From: an uncultured Bacteroidota bacterium
GTDB taxonomy: Bacteria > Bacteroidota > Bacteroidia > Chitinophagales > Saprospiraceae
Length of the DNA stretch: 32,105 nucleotides
Direction: 5' to 3'
NCBI GenBank assembly: GCA_937870795.1
Contig: CALMWS010000001.1
Coordinates: 1 to 32,105 of the forward strand
The position numbers were made by a program, and so were the translations under genes. This document shows, one piece after another, positions 18,244 to 26,900 of this stretch (its first letter is position 1; the number at the start of each line of letters is the position of its first letter). Below the pieces are notes generated by a model. It ran no database searches. It saw only the letters and a program-made list of their open reading frames with translations, and was not told the origin of the DNA.

Positions 18244-19352
18244 ATTGATGATTTTGCTTTTTCTACTAATAATTTGCCCAAATAACTGCCAATGGCCACA
18301 CCCATGCCTCCCAGGCGAACACCGATGTAACAATCTTTGTCAATCTCTTCGACAATGGGAAGTTTTGATGGCCCAATACCCAGAATACCTGTCCACCACT
18401 GCTCAATTTTCACCTCCGTGCCCTGGCAGATCTGGTCGGTTAAAAATCTAATAAGTTCGGCCCTTATGTGCTCATTGAACTCAAATTTATCGGTAGTTTC
18501 AATTTCAGGTTCCAGGTTTCTGGCACCACCCAAAAGAATACGATTGCCAATCCTTCTGAAATAATAATAACCTTTGTCGAAGTGGTAAACCCCATTCCAT
18601 TCCAGGCCAGCAATTTCTTCTGTTACACAAACCAAATTTCTTGCAGGTACTACATCCAGATGGGGAAACAGGTTGCGCGTAAACCCGTTGGTACAAAGAA
18701 ATAAGGTGCGGTAACCAAGCTGCAAACCGCTGGTAAAGCTTACATCTTTATCTTTGGTGTTGATGGTTTCTACGCTGTGCCCAAAGATAAATTTGACACC
18801 CAATTCTAGAGCAGTTTCATAAAGGGCGTTGAACATTTCCATGGTGTTGAGCTGGCCTTCATGGCGCATGACGATGCATTTATTATCAAAGCCTTCGAAA
18901 TCGGTGCAGTGACCTACTTCAAAATAATGATCGATGTCAAGTGCTTCCTTCATGAGTTTGTTGGCCAGCGCAATTTCAGAATCCGATGGAAAGCCGGCTT
19001 TTTTGAACAACTCCCTACCCCCTGAAAAATCAATGGCAACGTTGCGATTTTCCAGCCTTTGCCTTAAAATACCCAATCCTGTCCATCGCATTTTGATGAT
19101 TTGTTTTAAGACATCTTCTGACATGTGATCCAGGTCGTCCATCAATTCCGAGACACTGCCGAAACAGGCGAAGCCCGCATTTTTGGTGCTGGCACCCTGT
19201 GGGGGGTGGTATTTTTCAACAACAATGACAGATAAGGAGGGATCGCTTAGTTTGAGTTCAATGGCAGTACTAAGGCCCACAATTCCCGAACCAATCACCA
19301 ACATGGATTGATTGCTTTTGTAATAATTTTCTTCCCAAAAGCTGAATTGCAT
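18240..19352 (-). CDS. FAD-dependent oxidoreductase, DAO (D-amino acid/glycine oxidase-like) family
   Basis: A 370-residue flavoprotein. Near the N-terminus LVIGSGIVGLSTA (GSGIVG at 21-26) is the dinucleotide-binding loop, followed by the acidic VVEK at about 46, then GASTKNAGFACFG, a pattern seen in DAO-family enzymes. The C-terminal GVRLGGMGVAIGSYLGK closes the FAD site. Such enzymes oxidise secondary or primary amines of amino acids, for example D-amino acids, glycine, sarcosine or proline derivatives; the substrate is not evident. ATG 19352 gives a normal start; the ATG at 19382 lies upstream of the likely promoter. The stop overlaps the pepP start by four bases, hinting at related metabolism of released amino acids. 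Confidence 0.88.
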   Translation of the reverse strand: MQFSFWEENYYKSNQSMLVIGSGIVGLSTAIELKLSDPSLSVIVVEKYHPPQGASTKNAGFACFGSVSELMDDLDHMSEDVLKQIIKMRWTGLGILRQRLENRNVAIDFSGGRELFKKAGFPSDSEIALANKLMKEALDIDHYFEVGHCTDFEGFDNKCIVMRHEGQLNTMEMFNALYETALELGVKFIFGHSVETINTKDKDVSFTSGLQLGYRTLFLCTNGFTRNLFPHLDVVPARNLVCVTEEIAGLEWNGVYHFDKGYYYFRRIGNRILLGGARNLEPEIETTDKFEFNEHIRAELIRFLTDQICQGTEVKIEQWWTGILGIGPSKLPIVEEIDKDCYIGVRLGGMGVAIGSYLGKLLVEKAKSSI

Positions 19353-19379
19353 GGTTAACGATCTTTTGTTAATATTGCA

Positions 19380-19408
19380 CAAAATTACGCGAGATAAAAT
19401 GATTCAAA
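19380..19408 (-). promoter_or_regulatory. Promoter of the oxidoreductase-pepP operon
   Basis: On the minus strand TTTG (19405-19408) is separated by 17 bases from TAATTTTG (19380-19387), an exact TAnnTTTG -7 box. Transcription would start near 19374, giving a leader of about 20 bases. The -33 box lies inside the first codons of the divergent DUF4293 gene. Confidence 0.5.
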
Positions 19409-19836
19409 GAATTCAAAGCCTTTTATTATTGGTATCCGGACTCGGTTTTGTTGGCCAGTTTTTTACAGATTTTGCTGTGAGTACAGCCTCTATTCCTCAG
19501 TTGTTAGCCGATCAGCATTACGAGGTACAGGATAGCCCTATTTTGATGGCATTGACCATCATTGGTGCCCTTGCATGTATAACGGCAATAGCAACCTACA
19601 AAAACAGATTGTTGCAAAAAAGAATTACCATTTTATCACTGGTCGCTTCCATTTTGTTGCCTGCTGTGGCCTACTTTTTAATGTTCAGAGAGGCGAGCCC
19701 CATTCCTGCCGGAGCGCAAGTTATGGATACCTTGGGCATGTATTTGCCGGCTTTGTCTATTTCACTATCAGCATTGGCACTTCGTTTTATTAAAAAGGAT
19801 GACCAGCTGGTGAAATCAATGGATCGTTTGAGGTAA
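19399..19836 (+). CDS. DUF4293 family membrane protein
   Basis: A 145-residue protein with four predicted transmembrane helices. MIQRIQSLLLL is the typical start of DUF4293 proteins, found only in Bacteroidota as far as I know, of unknown function. Helices cover about residues 5-22, 46-63, 73-92 and 108-125, with a basic, charged C-terminus. ATG 19399 is preferred over 19351 on this basis. The gene is divergent from the FAD oxidoreductase with only 46 bp between starts, so the two promoters must overlap. Its stop codon abuts the T run of a terminator that serves the opposite strand. Confidence 0.9.
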   Translation: MIQRIQSLLLLVSGLGFVGQFFTDFAVSTASIPQLLADQHYEVQDSPILMALTIIGALACITAIATYKNRLLQKRITILSLVASILLPAVAYFLMFREASPIPAGAQVMDTLGMYLPALSISLSALALRFIKKDDQLVKSMDRLR

Positions 19837-19864
19837 AAAAAAAGGGCGGTAAAATTACACGCCC
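19835..19864 (-). terminator. Intrinsic terminator of the small-protein/queuosine-transporter transcript
   Basis: Read on the minus strand, GGGCG (19864-19860) pairs with CGCCC (19848-19844), extended by GTA(A)/(T)TAC after one bulged base, then nine consecutive T (19843-19835). The stop codon of the 37-codon gene is inside the hairpin. On the plus strand there is no T run, so it is directional. Confidence 0.8.
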
Positions 19865-19968
19865 AACCAGTTTTCGTACTCTTCTCCCTGAGGAAGCTGA
19901 GTAATCTTTTTTGACTTTTTGAATAGTCCAATCAAAAAAGACTTTACACTTTTAAGGATTATGTTCAT
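19855..19968 (-). CDS. Putative 37-residue basic small protein
   Basis: I do not recognise this protein. The frame from ATG 19968 encodes an N-terminal amphipathic, lysine-rich stretch (MNIILKSVKSFLIGLFKKSK) followed by a more polar tail ending EEYENWLGV. The stop TAA (19855-19857) is inside a strong minus-strand terminator, the position expected for a true 3' end. It lies 101 bp downstream of the queuosine-precursor transporter with no convincing terminator between, so it may share that transcript. The amphipathic start suggests membrane association. No typical ribosome binding site is seen, which is usual in this phylum; a C-rich run lies just before the ATG. Against it: very short and without known relatives. 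Confidence 0.45.
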   Translation of the reverse strand: MNIILKSVKSFLIGLFKKSKKITQLPQGEEYENWLGV

Positions 19969-20069
19969 TGTGGGGGGATTTTATACTATTAATACGTCTG
20001 CAGCCCCAAAAAGTTGCCTTAATTACATATTTATTGTGTTAATTATATGTCAATGCCTACAATTGGGCA

Positions 20070-20861
20070 TTATTCATTGCGCATAGCCTCCATTTTTAGG
20101 ATGGCTGCCTGATCGTGCCCAAGGTAAGCTTCTATGGCATTGTGTACCCAATAGATGACTGGGGTTAATAGAAAAGCCATGATGAATTTGTAGAGATAAT
20201 TCATGGTACCAATAGCCAGTACCCTCGACAAATCCCAGTCGGCTCCAATGTAAAAAGCAATGATCAAAACTACGTACGAGTCGATGAATTGAGAGATAAG
20301 TGTAGATCCTGTAGCCCTAAGCCAAATTCTACCCTCGCCTGTTACTTTTTTAATGCGGTGAAAAATAAAGACATCCAGAATTTGGCCAACCAAAAAAGCG
20401 ATGACAGATCCTACGATGATCCAAAGCCCCTGACCCATCACCTTTTTAAATGCCAGGTTCATGGAGAGAAGGTGGTTGGCAGGATTGACATCCAGTTTAC
20501 CACTTTCCAGGTTCCACCAATCATTGGGCGTGGTGGCAATGGCGGCGAAAACCATGATAAAGGCATAGAGGATAAGCCCTACCGTTAGCCAGGATAAAAA
20601 ACGAATGGCTTTGGGGCCATAATATTCATTGATCAAATCGGTCATTACAAAAACCACTGGCCAGAGCAAGACCCCGGCGGTGAGGTTAAAACTGAGCCCT
20701 TGCTGACCCAGTAAGTCGAAGGATACCGGTTCAAAACCCAGGGTTTTTTCCAGCGAAAATATTTTGATGCCAATAAACTCAGCCACGATGGCATTGACAA
20801 CAAAAAAACCTGCCAGCAGGATGAAGAGGGTCTGGGGCCTGGATTTGAGGAATGACGGCAT
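20070..20861 (-). CDS. yhhQ: Queuosine precursor transporter (VUT/YhhQ family)
   Basis: A 263-residue inner-membrane protein with about six helices, which imports a queuosine precursor (preQ0/preQ1 in E. coli YhhQ) for tRNA wobble modification. Signatures are TDLINEYYGPKAIR at about 74-87, GQILDVFIFHRIKK and the following RATGSTLISQFIDSYVV. Length exceeds E. coli YhhQ because of a loop at about 110-135 rich in Asn and Asp. No preQ1 riboswitch aptamer was recognised upstream: the region between the start and 20896 is only about 35 bp, with a weak TTTG / TAGCTTTA pair at 20900-20873. A terminator separates it from the giant gene upstream. Confidence 0.93.
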   Translation of the reverse strand: MPSFLKSRPQTLFILLAGFFVVNAIVAEFIGIKIFSLEKTLGFEPVSFDLLGQQGLSFNLTAGVLLWPVVFVMTDLINEYYGPKAIRFLSWLTVGLILYAFIMVFAAIATTPNDWWNLESGKLDVNPANHLLSMNLAFKKVMGQGLWIIVGSVIAFLVGQILDVFIFHRIKKVTGEGRIWLRATGSTLISQFIDSYVVLIIAFYIGADWDLSRVLAIGTMNYLYKFIMAFLLTPVIYWVHNAIEAYLGHDQAAILKMEAMRNE

Positions 20862-20895
20862 AATCTAAGTTTTAAAGCTACGATTGTGTGTATAA

Positions 20896-20929
20896 ACAAA
20901 AAGAGGGGCAAAATGATTTGCCCCTCTTT
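20896..20929 (-). terminator. Strong intrinsic terminator of the giant beta-helix gene
   Basis: A perfect 13-bp stem (20900-20912 with 20917-20929, core AGAGGGGC/GCCCCTCT) with a four-base loop, followed on the minus strand by TTTTTGTTTA. It begins 22 bases after the stop codon of the giant gene. Confidence 0.9.
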
Positions 20930-20951
20930 AAAGTATTTGGTGACTTACAAA

Positions 20952-23900
20952 TTATTCATTTTTGATCTCACTGCTACCTTCTGCATTGATGGTAGCACCT
21001 GTAGCATTTTGAACAACGGGTGGAACCGTGTTGCCAGTTTCCCCTGTCACCTTACTGTTTTTCAATGTAAGGATACCCTCGTTTTTGATGACAGGATGGG
21101 TAGCATCATTGGCTACATGTTTGACATGGATGTTATCCAACGTTACATTGCCCATGGTACCCACTTTAAATCCACCATTGGTTTCCGACATGAGTGCACC
21201 GCTGCTAAAGTCAAACTTCAACATCACAGGGCTGCCATTGTCGTCCAAAATCAACAGTGGTTTATCGATATTCAATTGAGTCAGTAGGTTGATTAAGTTG
21301 ACGCTACCTGAGCTAACAAAGACTGTATCGCCAGCAGCTGTACACTCGATGGCTTTGCGGAGGGAGCCGGTGCCGTCGTTGTTTTCGTTCATTACTTCGT
21401 CACCAGTGATTCCCACATTTACAGAGGCCGTATTTGTACAACCTGATGCAGATGTTGCAGTAACGGTGTACGTTGTTGAGGTTGTTGGATTCGCATAAAC
21501 AGCACTTAGGTTTTCACCCATATAGGCAATTGTACCAGCAATGTCGGTGAAAAGGCCACTAGTAGGAGACCAAGATTTGGTAACTGGGATATTATAATTA
21601 AATGTTATGTTAGGCCTAGTTGTAGAAACAGTTGCAGTTCCAGGTGTTCCGCATACGTCAGGTGTATTATCAGCTGAATAATAGGAGGTGAAATTTCCTG
21701 CAGCTGTATGTGAATTCACATTAGCAGAATTACTGCTAACACCTCCACCATTGTTGTTATTGAAACAGTATTCCACGATCAAATTTGAAGTTCCATCCCA
21801 TGTGAATGGTGTATTAAGAATATGCGTAACGTTAAATGGAGCAGTGCCTGACAATGTATAATTAGTAGGGTTAAGTACAGTTGTAGTACCACTTTCCAAT
21901 GTTGTTGTCAATGTTGATGAAGAAGTGTTCTTCATTGCAATGGTAAACCCGTTGAATGTATATGGACTGGTAAATGCAGAAATACTCATTCCCACTGATG
22001 TAATTTGAGAAGAGGTAAATAAACCAGCTGCAGTTAACTCTGAAGCAGTATACAAGAATTGCACTTTATTACCACCATAAAATCCTTTGTAAGGTGTGGA
22101 AAATGTATTTGATGAAGTTCCAGTTCCAATGGTGTTGTTGACATCTAAGGCTCCTCCAGAAGCAACCAAAGGCACAATTGTGTTGCTGCAACCATCAGAT
22201 GATGAAGGAGATATGTTGATAGTGGAAGGATTTGGATTAACTTTGAGTGTAGCAATTGAACTACTATCTTTACATCCTGTAGCTGAAACAGAAACTACGA
22301 CCATATAATCTCCTGCTAGAGTAGCTCCATACGAACTTGTGTTTGCCCCACTTATCATATTCCCATTTCGTTTCCATATGTAACTGTCACCAATATCTGT
22401 AGTAGCTGTATACACCTGCGTTTGCCCCTGGCAAATGTTACTGGTTCCTGAAGGTGTTAAGGTAGCTGTTGGATTTGGATTAACAGTTATTACTACAGAG
22501 GACGATGAAGTGGTTCCACAAGCATCACTTACAGTCACTGTGTATGTTGTTGAAGAGGAAGGGGTAACCATAACTGACTGAGAGGTTCCAATGTTCATTG
22601 ACCCATCATTCCAGATAAATGTAAATGGGGCACCTCCTCCATTTAAAGTAACATTTAGTGTTGAACCTCCACCCGCACAAATGTTCATGGCTGTGGCTGT
22701 GGCTTGTATAGATAAAGGTTCAGTGGTGATAGTGACAGTGTCAAGCTTTGAACACCCCGAAGTTGAATTAGTAATAGTTACGATATAAGTAGTTGTGGCA
22801 CTTACACCATTAGCCATGGGGTTAGGTACATTTGTTGACGATAAGAAGGTTGCTGGAGACCAATTGTAAGTTAAATTAGCAGCATTTAAGGCATAAGTAG
22901 TGCCACTAGGAAAATTCAATGCAGAAGAAATTGTATTATTTTCTGCAGTACTTGATACCGTTGATAAGCTTGAGGGATTTTGTGGATAAATACTCAAGTA
23001 ATCACCTGCACCACCTGAAACTCCAATGGAAGCCGTAGTAGATACTAAAGCTGAGCTGGTACTTCCAAAAACGATATTAATATTATTACTTCCTTCATAT
23101 AGGATAATCTGACAATCTATTGTTGGATTACTAGCTGATCCGCTGGATCCAACATGCATGCCCGTCCATTGAACAGTAAGAACCCTGTTTGGCATACTTC
23201 CAGTGGTAATATATTGCACGCTACCTCCAGTCATATTATTATCGTCCCACAAAGCGGCAATAATATCGACATTAGTGGCCAATGCATTAGAAATAACTGA
23301 AGGAGTAGAAGTTGCTCCCAACTGTACATATCCATTGGTAGATACCCCGAATGTTGTATAATTTTTTCCCCTGTGGTTAAATGTAAAACCTATTGGCAAA
23401 TTGAATACACCGTCATCGTCCTGTGTAGAAAATGTAACTGATGTCCCTGATATAGGAGTGTAAGTACCTGAACTACCCAAGAAAGTATAATCTGCGATCA
23501 AAGTATCACTCCCAGAAGAAAGTTGAGAATTTGCGCCTGTACAAACTAAGGCAGGCGTGGCAGTTGCATTGATGACTGGCTTATTCAATATCTGGAAACT
23601 TGCTTTCGTCGAATCTTTACATCCTGTAGCAGATGAGGTTACTACAATTTCATATGTTCCGGTAGTTGTTGCTGTGTAAGAAGAAGAAGTTTCTCCAGAA
23701 ATCGCAGTCCCATTTTTCTTCCAGATATATGTAGTTCCTGGATCTGTTGTCGTTGTATATAATTGACTTCCGTTACCACAAGTTTCGGTGGTTCCTGATG
23801 GACTCAGGTTCAATGATGGCAAGGGATTTACTGTCAAAGTAAATTCATTGGAGATGTTACTTTGACCTGAATTCATACAAGTGGTCTCCAAGACATAATA

Positions 23901-26900
23901 ATATGTGCCTGCAGTTAAAGCAGATGTGGTGTAAGAAGCTGTTGTAGCACCACTTCCACCGCTTACATTGACATAAGGGCCACCGGATGGTCCGATTTTC
24001 CATTGATATGAAATGCCAATACCTGTGCTGAGCCCTGTTGCGGTAATGACTTGTGTATTTCCAACGCATTTACTTGAATTCATTGGGGAAATAGAGCCTG
24101 CCATCGGCTGACCTCCACAACCGGCAAATGTAAATTCATCTGCTCCAATATCCGGGGTGGCAGCGTTCCTTGTTTCTCCATCAATATCTGTTGTTACCTG
24201 AGCCAACATGGTACCTAAATTATCAAATGGTAAATTGGAAACGCTTCCAAGGTGAAGATCTTTGGCTGAGTTGAATATGGGTTGTATATTCTGCGAATTT
24301 AAATTTGAGCCAAAGCCTGCCTGTATGGCTGCTAAGTCTACTCTATCACTTGTTAGAAATCCTAAAACACCTGCAGGTGCACTTACAAAATAATCATTGT
24401 AATTTATTGCTGTAAAGGCGGTGTTGGCTGCTGCGCTATAGATTGCATAGGTTTTATCAGTTGTTATTGTGGTATTATCCAAATTGGTTACTAAAATATT
24501 GTTTACAACTTCCATATTGGTAGATGTTGAACCAAAATATAATGCTGCTGATATGGAACCGGATGCATTACCAACAAATGTTCCGGAACCTAAATTGATA
24601 GTGTTATTGTATAACTTAATACCTCCACAAGCAGTAGAAGCACCAATTCTTATACCGACTATGGCATCCAATGTCAAAGAGCTCCAACCATCACCTTTAA
24701 TGTTGGATATGAAATTATTTTTAATTAATAAATTTGAAGAAGTATTTGCAGTATTGATGTCTATACCCTTGCCACCATATCCACTGGTTGTCACTGGATT
24801 AATGTCATAAATTTTATTACCACTGATCTCGCTATTAAGAACTGCTGTAGAAATATTAATGCCCCATGCATTAGCACCATCCGTATGCGTAACATTAGCA
24901 ATAACATTATTCTTAATTAATGCTGCATCTGCGGTTCCTAAGAAAATGCCATATCTCGCAATACTATTGGCGTCACTTAATGTATCGCCTATAAAGTTAT
25001 CCAACACCTGAAGATTGTTCATAACACCCGCACCATCTCCAATTGCTTGAATGCCATAAGAACATCTTCTAATGTGATTATTTTGGATTGTAACATTGTC
25101 ATTGTCTAAGCCATTGGCACCACCGTTAGCCATTCCGACAAAAACACCAAAGGTGGTAGTGGTGGATGTACCTGTTCCTTTAGAACCGTTTTGTACAATG
25201 CAGTTTTTGATGGTAAAATTGGTTACGCCCTGATTAATACCTAAACTACCTATCCATACGGGAACAGTGCCTGTGACTGTACCAGTGTAGTTAATTGTAA
25301 GGTTCCTTGAAGTAGTTCCATTATTTGAGCCATCTATGGTAACATAATCTGTACCTGCAAATCTTAAAACTGTATTACCAGTCCCCGTATTGATAGAAGC
25401 GTCAATTCCGGGAGCGGGTTTGATGGTTAAAGTATTGGTTGCAGAACTAAACTCGTTCGCTAAAACTGTCATGCCACTTGCTTCATTGTAAGTGGCATCT
25501 GTAAGTAAAAAAGTGACTGGCCCTGTTAAACATCTTGTATTATATGCATTAATAGCTTCTGTGATTGTAGCGAAATCACCCCCTGTACCTACATTAAAGA
25601 CACCTGTGAATGTCTGGTTTACAGAATATTTATTAACTGTTGGTGGTGGTGTAGTAATTGAATTTACATTTGTTGCAATTACTCCTGTTGGGTTTGAAGA
25701 AATATTTGGTGAAGGTGTTACTAAGTCTTGTGATATAACATAGTAAAAAACTGAATCTGTTAAAATTAAGCCTCCCATGTCTGCAACAAAAATATTAAAA
25801 GACCAAAACCCAGATTGACCTGTACCTGCACTTAAAACTCCTGGCTGACTACTCCAAGAACCTAATGAACCACCAGCAGGTTTTTTAGCATAATAGATTC
25901 TTGGAACCAAAGTTCCACTCGTGGGTACTCCAGTAAGATCAACAATTTCAACATTTGCCAAAATCCTATCATTCGTTTCGCAAGTAAATCCAAGTTTTGT
26001 ATAAGAAATAGAAGGACCCGTATTATCTAAAATTACGCCATCAAATTCATCAGCTCCAATATCAGGTTTACTTGCCCCTCCATTAACTGAGCCTGCTGGA
26101 CCTGGCCTTGCATCATTATCAAAATCATTTGATACATTAGTTATAGCAACAGTAGCTCCACTCGATTCCAGTTCAGAGGGAGTTATTCCATATCCTAAAT
26201 GAAGATCTGTGCTTGATACAAATATTGGGTTCGCGTTATAGCTCAAATTATCCTTTGAAGTTGCAGATTGCCAATTTGCTAGTGTAGTTCTAGCACTACC
26301 ATTGTAATAGCCAATATTTCCGCCTGAAGAATAATAATTATTGTTGTTAACATTTGCACTGGAAATGGATGCAGTATTACTGACATAGAAACAGTATGCT
26401 GAAGTACTAGTGGCATTATTTACCAATATGTTATTGTTAAACTTACTAAAGTTTACACCACTTACACTGGAATTTACGCAAAATGATGAGAAGTTTGTAC
26501 CTGATCCCAATTGAGTATTCATAACAACTGTGTTGTTTATGAAATTTACATTGGTAGCTCCTGCTGTAAAAAATAAACCGCACGGAATGAATGTACTTGT
26601 TGCAGATGTTTGATAAACAACCATTTTACAATCTCTGATAAAGTTATTTGTGATGGTTGACGAAGTATTGTTTGCACTGCCAGTAACATAAATGCCATGG
26701 GCGCCCCATCCAGCTGTACTTGGTTGGTTAATATCGTGTATATTATTTCTATCGATTGTAATACCGAAATTTGCTGTTTGAACTTCAATCCCTGCGATTG
26801 TGTTTGAATAACCAGTTGTACTAACTCCAACTCTTATATCATTTCCTTGTATGAGTGCTCCTGTTCCAGCTATAGCAGAATAATCAATATAAATACCTCT

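Noticed and set aside
20052-20071. Hairpin AATGCC/GGCATT next to the queuosine-transporter stop codon
   Set aside because: Short stem with no T run on either strand, so not called as a terminator.
20862-20899. preQ1 riboswitch before the queuosine-precursor transporter
   Set aside because: Only about 35 bases between the upstream terminator and the ATG, and no aptamer-like pseudoknot sequence seen.
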